In this document: positions 6,202 through 14,522 of the stretch, one piece after another
How the letters are laid out: each line of letters opens with the position of its first letter
Position numbering within the stretch: the first letter of the stretch is position 1
From: PALSA-607 sp036509315
Lineage (GTDB): Bacteria; Actinomycetota; Actinomycetes; Acidothermales; Acidothermaceae
Assembly: GCA_036509315.1 (NCBI GenBank)
Contig: DATCFU010000262.1
Coordinates: forward strand, 1-22,841
DNA length: 22,841 bases
Direction of reading: 5' to 3'
Made by a program: the position numbers and the translations under genes
Notes under the pieces: generated by a model
Told to the model about the DNA's origin: nothing
The model's database searches: none
The model's input: only the letters and a program-made list of their open reading frames with translations

Positions 6202-8748
6202 CTACTGCGTGAGCGCCGCCCCGATCGCCGTGCGAGCCGGCTCGGATATCACGGTCAGGCCGCCGAAGACGTGGCTAACAGTCACAGTGGCCTTCACCGA
6301 CGCCAGGTACGCGGCGGTCGCTGGTGGCAGCGGCGCGGAGCCAGCCAGCAGCAGCGGCGCTCCCACTTCCGCGAGGAGCGCCCCACCCGACAGCGCGTCG
6401 GGGAAGTTCGCCCCCGTCGCGAGCCCCAGCGACCCCGGATTGGCGAAGAACTTTGCCGCCACCGCCGCCGCGGTCCCATACCGGTCCGCGCCCAGGAGAG
6501 CGGACGCGGCGCCGTCTGCCGTGGCAGCTGGCCCACCGACCCCGTACACGACACCGGGGTGCGCGCCCAGATATGAGGCCGTCACGGCCGGCATGCTCGC
6601 GCCCGATGTGAGCAGCACGACCCCGCCCGCATGCGCCGCCGCGGGTCCGGCAGCGAGCGCGTCAGGGAAGTTCAACCCCGACGCGAGTAAAACCGTAGAC
6701 GGGTCCCCCAGCGCGTCCGCAACGGCAGTCGCCGTGCTGTACCGGTCCACGCCGGCGATCCGTGACACGTGGAACCCCATCGACGTAAGTTGCGTCGTGA
6801 TCGAGGTGGGGATCGCGGTGACCCCACCAAGCACATACACGGTGCCGCCAGCAGGGAGCGCTCGGACGATCTCCGCACGGGTCGCCGAAGGCAGGGTCGC
6901 GCCAGAGGTCAGTAGTAAAGGCGCATTTTTGGCTTTCGCCAGCGGGGTGCCGACCAACGCGTCCGGGTAGTTCGCGCCAGAGGCAAGCACGACCGCGCCC
7001 GCGCCGCCCGCTGGGAACGCTGCCCAGCTCACCGCTGCCGCCGTGGCGAACCGGTCCGGCCCGGCGAGGCGGCCCACGTTCGCGGCCTCCACATCCCACG
7101 ACGAGGCGTGCGAGGTCAACACGGTCAACGTCTCCGCTCCGCCGGCCACCGACAACGCCAGCAGGCACGGGTCAGGGGTTGCCGAGTTCGGTGCCGCCGG
7201 CGAGCATGCGGACAGCGGCACGCCGTTGCGGAACACGGTCGCATCAGATGGGTACCAGCCCTTAGGCAGACTGGCCAGCGACACTGCGAACGTCAGCCGA
7301 AGCGCGGCACTAGCAGTCGCAGCTGGGGCGGTGATCTGCACGTTGACACCCAAGGTCGTGTAGCCGGCAACGGCAGGGCTGCTCGACCCCTTGGTGACAC
7401 TGACCGTTCCAGCGGTCGGGCTGGTCACGGTGACCAGCACCGAGTTCGACGCCGACAAGGTTGCGCCCGCTGGGTCGGAGGAGAATGTGCCACCCGCGGC
7501 GACTGTCCCACTAGACGTCCCGCCGCCGCCGCCACCGCCGCCACCGCCGCCACCGCCGCCGCCACCGCCACCGCCGCCGCCGCAGGCAGGCAGGGTGGCA
7601 CTGATCGAGCCGAGTTCGACGTTTGCGGTCTGGTCCCACAACCGCAGGCTTATCGGGGTGCTGCCCGCCGGCAGCGTCCCGGCGCCGGTGAGGAACGCCA
7701 TCGTCTGGGTCGCGCTGAACGGGTCGATGGCCGGGGTGAACAGCGGGCCTTGGAAGTCACCAGCAGGGGCGATCGACGACTCCCATATCAAATGGTCGGT
7801 GGTGCTGGTGCCCTGCCCTGCCAAGGTGAACGCCAGCCCGAAGCTGTCCGTGCACGTCAAACGGGTCAGCGTTACCGCGCTGACCACCGGCGTGACATCG
7901 GTCGGGGTCACGTCAAGGTAGCCGTAGCTTTGGTACTGCCCATCGGGAACGGCCACGTCGTTGGTGTGCCCAGAAAACTCGCAGAAGCCAGTCGCTGCGG
8001 TGAGCCGCGGGTATGCGGGGTTGGCGCCGAGCGTGATCGCGCCGGTGAAACTGCCAGTAGCTGACCAGCCGGACCCTGCAACGCCGGCCGCGACCATCGT
8101 CGATCCGGCGCCGTGCGTGGTGTCGTACACCGACCCGTCTGGGCACGCAGCCATTAGGTAGTAGCCGGCGGAGCCGGACGCCGGCACCGCCAGGCCGCTC
8201 GCCTGCGCAGTGACGGTCATCACTGTCTTGGAGATGTCTCGCGCCGCGGCCATAACAGCCATTGCCGGCGGCGCGACGCAGGTCAGCGCGCCCAAGCTGA
8301 TCGGGAAGCTGGCTGCGACGGAGCTGGTGTCGGTGTCGAACAGGTTCACAGTCAGCGAGACCATCGTCAGCGGTAGGTTGCCGGACATCAGCGGCGCGGC
8401 CGGGGCAACGTAGGTGACGCTGAAGGCAAGGTTTCCACTGGGTGGCACGATCACCTGCCCGTTACCGGACAGGTCTGGGGCGCTCGTGAAGTTGACGCTG
8501 TTGTACGTCGCCGTCCACGTGTAATGACCCGGCGTCAGGGCGGTCAGACCCGAGGCCGTGAGGAGGAACTCCTGGCCGGGGTTGTTGGCGCCATCGGTCG
8601 GTTCACAGGCCCGCGTCGCGCTTACCGTCCCACCGGTCGCGTTGGCGGGTGGTGCGGCGCCGACGGCTGCAACCTGTACTGCGCCCGCCGCCACCAGCCC
8701 GGCTGCCGTGATCGAAATAATCCGCCGATGCATCCTACGCAGCGTCAC
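6202..8748 (-). CDS. Large secreted protein with three cell-wall-binding repeat 2 modules and a polyglycine linker
   Basis: The 848-residue protein starts at GTG 8748, with GGGGG 5 nt upstream. It has a signal peptide (MTLRRMHRRIISITAAGLVAAGA..., cleavage probably after ANA near residue 37). Residues of about 38-388 form beta-rich extracellular domains with several Cys. A run of 21 glycines follows (about 390-410), then a small beta domain. The last 280 residues hold three CWBR2 repeats (RLAGPDRFATAAAVS, RIAGVDRYSTATAVAD, LLGADRYGTAAAVAA, each followed by a VVLASGANYPDAL-like segment). In characterised proteins such as clostridial Cwp8, CWB2 triplets form a trimer that attaches to wall polymer; attachment here is inferred. 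The N-terminal ligand or activity is unknown. It is cargo of the comEC insertion and the largest gene in it. Confidence 0.88.
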   Translation of the reverse strand: MTLRRMHRRIISITAAGLVAAGAVQVAAVGAAPPANATGGTVSATRACEPTDGANNPGQEFLLTASGLTALTPGHYTWTATYNSVNFTSAPDLSGNGQVIVPPSGNLAFSVTYVAPAAPLMSGNLPLTMVSLTVNLFDTDTSSVAASFPISLGALTCVAPPAMAVMAAARDISKTVMTVTAQASGLAVPASGSAGYYLMAACPDGSVYDTTHGAGSTMVAAGVAGSGWSATGSFTGAITLGANPAYPRLTAATGFCEFSGHTNDVAVPDGQYQSYGYLDVTPTDVTPVVSAVTLTRLTCTDSFGLAFTLAGQGTSTTDHLIWESSIAPAGDFQGPLFTPAIDPFSATQTMAFLTGAGTLPAGSTPISLRLWDQTANVELGSISATLPACGGGGGGGGGGGGGGGGGGGGGTSSGTVAAGGTFSSDPAGATLSASNSVLVTVTSPTAGTVSVTKGSSSPAVAGYTTLGVNVQITAPAATASAALRLTFAVSLASLPKGWYPSDATVFRNGVPLSACSPAAPNSATPDPCLLALSVAGGAETLTVLTSHASSWDVEAANVGRLAGPDRFATAAAVSWAAFPAGGAGAVVLASGANYPDALVGTPLAKAKNAPLLLTSGATLPSATRAEIVRALPAGGTVYVLGGVTAIPTSITTQLTSMGFHVSRIAGVDRYSTATAVADALGDPSTVLLASGLNFPDALAAGPAAAHAGGVVLLTSGASMPAVTASYLGAHPGVVYGVGGPAATADGAASALLGADRYGTAAAVAAKFFANPGSLGLATGANFPDALSGGALLAEVGAPLLLAGSAPLPPATAAYLASVKATVTVSHVFGGLTVISEPARTAIGAALTQ
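7519..7581. repeat. Trinucleotide tract encoding 21 consecutive glycines
   Basis: On the plus strand this is an uninterrupted array of GCC/ACC triplets with one CCC, read on the minus strand as GGC/GGT/GGG glycine codons. It links the N-terminal domains to the wall-binding half. Such tracts slip during replication; slippage in multiples of three would change linker length without breaking the frame. Confidence 0.9.
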
Positions 8749-8776
8749 GCTAACCCCCGATGTTGGCGACTCCCAC

Positions 8777-9757
8777 TCACTGGCTCCGTGCCCAAGGCCA
8801 ACCTAGCCGTGCACCCGGCCATGCCGACATGGTCCGATCAGACCTCTTCGACTGCCCTGCCTCGATGATGACGACCGATTCATGTCGATCTGTGACCCCC
8901 GATTGCGTGGCTTCACCCTCCACCATTGCCGCAGCCGCACCCGAGACGGCGACGATGTGTGTGAGCCCTGTTGTGCGAAACGCAGCCACAAGATCGGGCG
9001 AGAGTCCCGATGTGTCGCCGTCAACGAGACCGGGCAGCAGGCCGCGTGGTCCAGCGGGGAGCGGAGCTGCCGCTGTTCGCAACCCATCCCTGACGCGCCC
9101 GGCTACGCGCTCGACTGGCGACGCTGCACCGACGTGTGTTGGCGACCCGCGCGCATCGAAGAGCGCGCTCTCCAACTCGCCGGGGTCTGGCGCGCTCACA
9201 CGGCCCGCTGCGGTGACGCGTTGCGTCGGTTGCAACGAGAGCCAGCCTGGCGCGGTCGCAAGCACCACGATCGGAGAGCTGATCGTGGTGCTTGGCACCT
9301 CGTCACCGCTGACCTCGACCGCCTTTGCCAACAACACGACAAGGGACCGGCCGCCACCAGCCGACGAAGCAGCCGACAAGTGCGGGTCACTCGTGACGAT
9401 CAGTTCCAAGGTGACCGTGGCGTGCGCGCGAGCCAGCGACGGTAGCGGGCCACGCTGTACCGCGGCCACCCGCCAGGCTGCAGCCGCTGCCGCACCCGCT
9501 GCGCACAGCAGAGCGGCGGCTATGACGCGCGTACGCACGTGGTGTCGCGCTGGCTTTCCGCGAAGCATCGTCGCGCCGACCGCGGCACCGACCACAACCA
9601 GCACAGCTGCGACCATCAAGCCGACTGCGGGGGACACCAGCAAAGCGATCGCTGCTGTCAGCCAGGCCACACCGGCCGGCACGAGCAGCCGTAGTTCGAC
9701 CGGCTCACCGGGCATGAGCTCCACCCGCGTGGCTGCGGCGCCCGGCGGTGACTTCAC
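8777..9757 (-). pseudogene. comEC: ComEC, N-terminal part, interrupted at the SGAN motif
   Basis: From GTG 9757 (GTGA overlap with the comEA stop, with GAAGGT just upstream) the protein has two or three N-terminal hydrophobic segments, an OB-fold-like region (VTLELIVTSDPHL...RVTAAGRVSAPDPGE) and the start of the competence domain (RGLLPGLVDGDTSGLSPDLV, then TGLTHIVAVSG). Homology to ComEC ends at 8945, where the insertion begins. The remaining 55 or so codons, to the stop at 8777, are read from insert DNA and have no membrane-protein character. About 271 native residues are left of a reconstructed 801. ATG 9715 is an alternative start, with GGAG close by. On its own this piece lacks nearly the whole channel and the nuclease-like domain. 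Confidence 0.9.
8940..8944. repeat. Insertion junction, upstream comEC side (CCCGA)
   Basis: Second copy of the 5-bp sequence shared by both boundaries of the insertion (partner at 3315-3319). Beyond it the comEC sequence GACGGCGACGATGTG continues on this side. Confidence 0.55.
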
Positions 9758-10704
9758 ACCTTCACCCGACCGGCCAGCGCGGCGTACTTCGCCGGTCCGA
9801 TGCCCGAGACCTGCTGCAACTGGGTCACGCTGGTGAAGCGGCCGTGCTGCGTTCGCCAAGCGAGGATTTTCTGCGCGGTCACCGCTCCGACCCCGGGCAA
9901 CGTCTCGAGGTCGGCTTGCGTAGCGGTGTTGATGTTGACGACCGGGTCCGCGCTCACGCCGGCGTCGGCGCCAACCGCGGCGTCGTCACCTACGACGCCA
10001 CCTGCCGACATCGCGGCAGTGCCGGACGGCGGCGGAACTCCGACGAAGATCTCCTGCCCATCGCTCAACTTGCGGGCGAGATCGAGCGCCGTCAGGTCGG
10101 TGTGGGCAAGTGCACCACCGGCCGCAGCAATCGCGTCGATGATCCGTGAGCCGGGCGGCAGCGTGAAGACACCAGGCCGCGCAACCTTGCCGACGACGTC
10201 GACGACAACGTCGCTTGCCTTGGACGGCGTCGGCAGCTCTGACGGGATCGCCGCCGTGCCGACGGGCACGAATCCGTCGGTGGGCGCAACGCTTTCAGTC
10301 GGCGAACGAGCCGAGCCGCCTCCGACTGCCAGACAGCTGCCGGCCCCTTGACCCGTACCTGTCTGACAGTCGGCACCGGTCGGGTCAGCGTCGGCCATCC
10401 GAATGTGCGGAGCCGCGCGCAGGAAGTACCACGCGCCACCCGAGGCACCGACGACCGCGAGGACCACGAGCACCGCCACCCCTCGCCGTCCCGGATCGAA
10501 AGCGGTGACGTGCAGGCGCGCCGGAACCGATGCCCGCACCCTGGCTCGCCACCCACGCCTGGCCGTCGCAGGCATCGGCGGCAGCTGCAGATCCGGGGCG
10601 TGCGGCAACCACCCCTGGGCCGCGGGTTGGGCGACGATCTGCAGGCGTTCGAGCCGGTGCAGCACGCTCGCCAGCTCGCGCGGGTCCGGCCTGCGACGGA
10701 ACAT
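9754..10704 (-). CDS. comEA: ComEA, DNA receptor for competence
   Basis: The protein (316 residues from ATG 10704) has a cytoplasmic N-terminal region, one membrane segment (GVAVLVVLAVVGASGGAWYFL, about residues 75-97), a Ser/Thr/Pro-rich stretch, an SLBB-type domain (VVVDVVGKVARPGVFTLPPG...LSDGQEIFVG) and a C-terminal double helix-hairpin-helix (VNINTATQADLETLPGVGAV, then VSGIGPAKYAAL) that binds double-stranded DNA. This is the standard ComEA layout; it hands DNA to ComEC. The frame also permits TTG at 10734, but neither start has a clear ribosome site. The gene appears intact even though its partner comEC, starting in a GTGA overlap with its stop, is split. Confidence 0.92.
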   Translation of the reverse strand: MFRRRPDPRELASVLHRLERLQIVAQPAAQGWLPHAPDLQLPPMPATARRGWRARVRASVPARLHVTAFDPGRRGVAVLVVLAVVGASGGAWYFLRAAPHIRMADADPTGADCQTGTGQGAGSCLAVGGGSARSPTESVAPTDGFVPVGTAAIPSELPTPSKASDVVVDVVGKVARPGVFTLPPGSRIIDAIAAAGGALAHTDLTALDLARKLSDGQEIFVGVPPPSGTAAMSAGGVVGDDAAVGADAGVSADPVVNINTATQADLETLPGVGAVTAQKILAWRTQHGRFTSVTQLQQVSGIGPAKYAALAGRVKV

Positions 10705-10802
10705 CGGCACACACCGAGCTAAGCGTCCGAGCAAGTCCTACGGGTGCGACACCACCGAGGCTGTGCACCGCGCGAGCAAACGCCGACGAGTGTGGAAAGC
10801 GG

Positions 10803-11666
10803 TCATCGTGTGCAGACGACGATGGCGAGCATGCCGGGGCCGGTGTGTGCGCCGACGACAGCACCGACCTCGGTCGTGATGATGTCGCCCGCCTTCGGCA
10901 GGCGGCCCTCGAGTGCTTCGACAACCTGTGCGGCACGCGGCGCCGCGTCGAGGTGATGCACAGCAACACTCACGGGTTCATCGGCTGCCATCGACACGGC
11001 GAGCTCCTCAAGTCGAGCAATCGCCCGCGACGCCGTCCTGACCCGCTCGAGCGGTTCGATGCGGCCATCTCGCAGACAGAGCAACGGCTTCACCGCGAGC
11101 GCCGACCCCACCAGTGCGCGGGCCGCGCCGATGCGACCGCCGCGACGCAGGTATTCGAGGGTGTCGACGTAGAAGATGGCCTGGGTGCGCCCAAGGGTCT
11201 GGGTGACTGTCTCGACCACCGCCTCGGCATCGGCGCCAGCGACCGCGGCGTCAGCGGCAGCCACGACGGCGAACCCCATCCCCATGCCGACCGACCGCGA
11301 GTCGATGACCGTGATGTCACCGCCGACGTCGACCGCAGCAAGCCTCGCCGCGTCGACAGTGCCAGACATCGCGGCCGACAGCTGCACCGAAACGATCGAC
11401 GTCGCGCCAGCGGCAAACGCCCGGTGGTAAGCGGCGGCGAACAAGCTGGGCGACGGTCGCGACGTGCTGACCGAGTGCCCACGATGCAGGACGGCGGCAA
11501 CTTCGCTCGGACCGATCTCCTCGCCCTCGGCCCGAACGACGCCACCGACGATGACCTGGAGCGGCACGACTTGGATGCCGAGCAGCTCCGCAGATCCGGC
11601 AGGCAGGTAGGCCGTGGAGTCGGTGACCACCGCCACCGCTGGCGTGCTCTTGCGCGCTCGCGACAC
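10803..11666 (-). CDS. DegV family fatty-acid-binding protein
   Basis: A 287-residue protein with VAVVTDSTAYLPAG at the N-terminus, TSRPSPSLFAAAY, SAAMSGTVDAARLAA and DTLEYLRRGGRIGAA, which are the characteristic blocks of DegV. Firmicute members (FakB) present fatty acids to a kinase; in actinobacteria the partner and role are less clear. The start is GTG 11666, with a weak TAGGG upstream. The gene lies 9 bp after leuS and about 100 bp before comEA, so it is probably co-transcribed with leuS. Its length is normal and nothing is missing. Confidence 0.93.
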   Translation of the reverse strand: MSRARKSTPAVAVVTDSTAYLPAGSAELLGIQVVPLQVIVGGVVRAEGEEIGPSEVAAVLHRGHSVSTSRPSPSLFAAAYHRAFAAGATSIVSVQLSAAMSGTVDAARLAAVDVGGDITVIDSRSVGMGMGFAVVAAADAAVAGADAEAVVETVTQTLGRTQAIFYVDTLEYLRRGGRIGAARALVGSALAVKPLLCLRDGRIEPLERVRTASRAIARLEELAVSMAADEPVSVAVHHLDAAPRAAQVVEALEGRLPKAGDIITTEVGAVVGAHTGPGMLAIVVCTR

Positions 11667-11675
11667 AGGTGGACC

Positions 11676-14138
11676 CTAGACCACGACGTTGACGAGCTTC
11701 GGCGCCCGAACGATTACAGTCCGCACGTCGCGGCCGTCGAGAGCCTTAACGACAGCGGGTGCAGCGAGTGCGAGTTCGCGCAACGCGGCCTCATCGATAT
11801 TCGGTGTGACCTCGAGGCGATCGCGAACTTTGCCGTTGATCTGGACGACGCAGACGACGGACTCCTCGACCAGCAACGTCGGATCGACTACCGGCCAACC
11901 GGCGTGGAAGACCGTGGGCTGATGCCCAAGGCGGGCCCACGCGTCTTCTGCGGTGTACGGCGCGAAGAGCGACAACATCACGGCGACCGCTTCGACGGCC
12001 TCCCGCACCGCCGGGTCGGCCGGTCCTGGACCGACGTCGACCGTCTTACGAATCGCGTTGACCAACTCCATGACGCGTGCGATCGCGACGTTGAACCGGA
12101 ACGTGTCGAGCAGATGCGTGACTTCGTGCACGGTGCGATGCGTCGCTCGCCGCAATGCGAGGTCGCCGGTGGTCACGTCGACACCGACAACGCTTCGGAC
12201 CTCGGCAGCCAACCGCCATGCCCGCGCCAAGAACTTGCCGAGCGCGGGCACGTTCATGTCAGCCCAGTCGATGTCTTCTTCGGGCGGCCCGGCGAACAGC
12301 ATCGTCATGCGAACCGCGTCGACACCGAATGCTGCGAGTTGTTCGCCCAGATCGACGCCATTGCCCAGTGACTTGCTCATGGCCTTGCCCTGGTTGATGA
12401 CCTGACCCTGGTTCAGCATCGCTTTGAACGGTTCGTCGAACTCGACGAGCCCCATGTCGTGCAACACCTTGACGAAGAACCTGCTGTACAGCAGGTGCAG
12501 GATTGCGTGCTCGACGCCGCCGACGTACTGATCGACAGGCATCCACATTGTGACGTCAGCAGGATCGAACACCACATCGTCGCGATGCGGCGAGCAGTAC
12601 CGCAGGAAGTACCACGACGAGTCGACGAATGTGTCCATCGTGTCGGTGTCGCGAGTTGCCTTACCCCCGCACTTCGGGCACGTCGTGTTCACCCACTCGG
12701 TTGCGGCGGCCAGTGGTGATACGCCCTTGGGCTGGAGGTCAGCACCACGCAGGTCGGGCAGTCGCACCGGCAGCTCGGCGTCCGGCACCGGAACCTCGCC
12801 GTCGGCCGGGCAATGCACGATCGGGATCGGCGCGCCCCAGAATCGCTGCCGTGACAGCAACCAGTCGCGTAACCGATAGTTGATCGCGCCCTTGCCGACA
12901 CCCTTGGCTTCGAGCTCGGTGATGACTCGATCGATGCTCGCGCCCTTGTCGAGACCATCGAGCGAACCTGAGTTCACATGGACGCCGTCACCTGCGGTCG
13001 CGACGCCGCTTTCCGCTGGATCGGGCTCGGCTGTGGCAACCACGATGCGCACCGGCATCCCGAACGTCAGGGCGAAGTCGAGGTCGCGCTGGTCATGCGC
13101 AGGCACCGCCATGATGGCCCCGGTACCGTAGTCGGCCAGCACGTAGTCGGCTGCCCACACCGGGATACGTTCGTCGTTGACCGGGTTAATCGCATATCTG
13201 CCTAGGAAAACACCGGTCTTCACCCGCTCGGTCGACATCCGGTCGATGTCCGAGAGCCGCCGAACCTGCTCGACGTAAGCATCGAACGCGGCTCGTTGTT
13301 CGGAAGCACACAGGTCGGCAGCCAGCGCCGAGTCGGCAGCGACCACGAAGAACGTCGCGCCGTACAACGTGTCGGGTCGGGTGGTGAACACGGTGACTGG
13401 CTCGGCGCGGTCTTCGATCGCGAAGTCGACGCGCGCACCGACCGATCGACCGATCCAGTTGCGCTGCATCGTCAGCACCCGCTCGGGCCATGAACCCTCG
13501 AGTTCGCGCATGTCGTCGAGTAGCCGGTCGGCATATTCGGTGATTTTGAAGTACCACTGGGTCAGCGTCTTCTTAGTAACCAGCGCCCCGCAGCGTTCAC
13601 AGTGACCAGCGACGACTTGTTCATTCGCCAGCACGGTCTGGTCGTTTGGGCACCAGTTGACCGCCGACGCTTTGCGGTAGGCCAGCCCACGTTCGAAGAA
13701 GCGCAGGAACAGCCACTGGGTCCAGCGGTAGTACTCCGGATCGCTGGTGTGCAGCCGGCGCGACCAATCGAACGAAATGGCGTAGCGCCGAAACGACGCG
13801 GCCTGTGTCTCGATGTTCTTGTACGTCCAGTCGGCCGGATGCTGGTTGCGGGCGATCGCGGCATTCTCGGCGGGCAGCCCGAACGAATCCCAGCCGATTG
13901 GATGCATGACGTCGTAGCCGAGCTGTTGCCAGTAGCGGGCGAGCACATCACCGAACGCGTAAGCCTCGGCGTGGCCCATGTGCAGGTCGCCCGACGGGTA
14001 GGGAAACATGTCGAGCATGTAGCGGCGCTCGCGTGGCGAGCCGTCAGCGGCCGGGCGGCCGGTGCGAAACGGGCCGAGCTCGTCCCAGACCGGCAACCAT
14101 CGATCCTGGATGGCGGCGAAGTCGAACGTCTCGCTCAT
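11676..14138 (-). CDS. leuS: Leucyl-tRNA synthetase
   Basis: This 820-residue class I synthetase charges tRNA-Leu. The catalytic HIGH signature is HMGH (residues 53-56, in PYPSGDLHMGH), with the downstream GWDSFGLPAENAAI block. The KMSKS loop is AMSKS (about residue 587). A CP1 editing domain lies between them (TTRPDTLYGATF and the VPAHDQRDLDFA block). Zinc-ribbon-like CxxC pairs occur at HCERCG and CPKCGG. The C-terminal anticodon-binding and VVQINGKVRDRLEV domains are complete. ATG 14138 has a GAGGA ribosome site 5 nt upstream. Expression is probably controlled by the leader peptide and terminator at 14213-14289. It leads the leuS-degV-comEA-comEC-holA run. Confidence 0.97.
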   Translation of the reverse strand: MSETFDFAAIQDRWLPVWDELGPFRTGRPAADGSPRERRYMLDMFPYPSGDLHMGHAEAYAFGDVLARYWQQLGYDVMHPIGWDSFGLPAENAAIARNQHPADWTYKNIETQAASFRRYAISFDWSRRLHTSDPEYYRWTQWLFLRFFERGLAYRKASAVNWCPNDQTVLANEQVVAGHCERCGALVTKKTLTQWYFKITEYADRLLDDMRELEGSWPERVLTMQRNWIGRSVGARVDFAIEDRAEPVTVFTTRPDTLYGATFFVVAADSALAADLCASEQRAAFDAYVEQVRRLSDIDRMSTERVKTGVFLGRYAINPVNDERIPVWAADYVLADYGTGAIMAVPAHDQRDLDFALTFGMPVRIVVATAEPDPAESGVATAGDGVHVNSGSLDGLDKGASIDRVITELEAKGVGKGAINYRLRDWLLSRQRFWGAPIPIVHCPADGEVPVPDAELPVRLPDLRGADLQPKGVSPLAAATEWVNTTCPKCGGKATRDTDTMDTFVDSSWYFLRYCSPHRDDVVFDPADVTMWMPVDQYVGGVEHAILHLLYSRFFVKVLHDMGLVEFDEPFKAMLNQGQVINQGKAMSKSLGNGVDLGEQLAAFGVDAVRMTMLFAGPPEEDIDWADMNVPALGKFLARAWRLAAEVRSVVGVDVTTGDLALRRATHRTVHEVTHLLDTFRFNVAIARVMELVNAIRKTVDVGPGPADPAVREAVEAVAVMLSLFAPYTAEDAWARLGHQPTVFHAGWPVVDPTLLVEESVVCVVQINGKVRDRLEVTPNIDEAALRELALAAPAVVKALDGRDVRTVIVRAPKLVNVVV

Positions 14139-14212
14139 CGGTTCCTCATCGGTGTCGCAAGTAGTTGGACGGCGGAGGGTGCGGCAGGTGGCATGGCAGT
14201 CGATTCAGACAC

Positions 14213-14239
14213 AAAAAGACCCCTCGCGCACGAGGGGTC
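14213..14239 (-). terminator. Rho-independent terminator in the leuS leader (attenuator)
   Basis: In the leuS sense, GACCCCTCG and CGAGGGGTC form a perfect 9-bp stem with loop TGCG, followed directly by TTTTT. It lies between the Leu-rich leader peptide and the leuS start, 75 nt before the ATG, so it must be bypassed for leuS expression. A second stem (CGCCGCGC at 14260-14267 with GCGCGGCG at 14239-14246) directly precedes it and covers the end of the leader peptide. Confidence 0.9.
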
Positions 14240-14256
14240 GCCGCGCCGACGTCGGG

Positions 14257-14289
14257 TCAGCGCGGCGTAATGAGAAGCAACTGGGACAC
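14257..14289 (-). CDS. leuS leader peptide MSQLLLITPR with three Leu codons
   Basis: The ten-codon frame GTG TCC CAG TTG CTT CTC ATT ACG CCG CGC TGA precedes the leuS terminator. The start codon lies 7 nt after a TACACT -10 box, so the mRNA most likely begins at the GTG (leaderless). Three successive Leu codons, two of them rarer in high-GC genomes (TTG, CTT), make it a sensor of Leu-tRNA charging. Slow translation would leave the ribosome over or near 14260-14267, block the hairpin there, and free the other arm to compete with the terminator. Leader-peptide attenuators of leuS have been predicted before in some Streptomyces; this copy is a prediction from sequence. Confidence 0.8.
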   Translation of the reverse strand: MSQLLLITPR

Positions 14290-14296
14290 GGCGCTC

Positions 14297-14302
14297 AGTG
14301 TA
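14297..14302 (-). promoter_or_regulatory. -10 box of the leuS leader transcript
   Basis: TACACT on the minus strand, 7 nt upstream of the leader-peptide GTG, is identical to the -10 box at 3485-3490. The -35 region is not convincing. The spacing predicts transcription starting at the G of the GTG. Confidence 0.6.
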
Positions 14303-14522
14303 CGCCCGCCCCGCTCTCGATTTGATCACCGATCAGACGTCACGGGTGTGGCGCGAGTGGCAAATGACCGACTCGATCCCTAGTGACTGAGCCGTACCGA
14401 TCTGCGATGTTTTGTCCGAATGGTCACCCCGCTGCGCCGAACGCTTACGAAACATGGGCAGATGCGCGAACGGTTGTGGCCGGACGGCCAATACCCGCCA
14501 ATGTCGCCTTCCGCGAAACTTT
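14303..14522. other. Spacer upstream of the leuS promoter, nothing recognised
   Basis: No frame with a ribosome site, repeat or known RNA element is visible in this 220-bp stretch. Together with the two following entries it makes up a gene-free region of about 960 bp between the leuS leader and the LLM oxidoreductase gene. Confidence 0.5.

Larger units (their letters stand above)
3320..8939. mobile_element. Insertion of about 5.6 kb inside comEC, no recognisable recombinase
   Basis: The two halves of comEC flank this segment in the same orientation. Deleting 3320-8944 (5625 bp, divisible by three) rejoins THIVAVS to SGANVAIV in frame and gives an 801-residue protein of normal ComEC length. 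The segment contains three genes: an unrecognised 297-residue protein, a lipoprotein, and a secreted cell-wall-binding-repeat protein. I see no transposase, integrase, phage structural gene or clear terminal inverted repeats. One end (3320-3337) carries a palindrome-containing sequence repeated at 4569-4586. The insertion itself is directly visible; calling it mobile is inference from its position. Confidence 0.8.

Noticed and set aside
3320..8939. Transposon with terminal inverted repeats
   Set aside because: The ends (CAAGGTCTCTTAGACATG and, reversed, TGCGGCTGCGGCAATGG) are not complementary, and no transposase is recognised.
8750..8940. Third copy or inverted copy of the 20-bp repeat at the other end of the insert
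   Set aside because: CTCTTCGAC (near 8841) and CATGTCGATCTG (8881) resemble parts of it, but matches are short and need gaps. Not better than chance by eye.
10530..12371. 613-codon plus-strand open frame opposite comEA, degV and leuS
   Set aside because: Antisense to three recognised genes and compositionally a shadow (Arg/Asp/His-rich, no domain).
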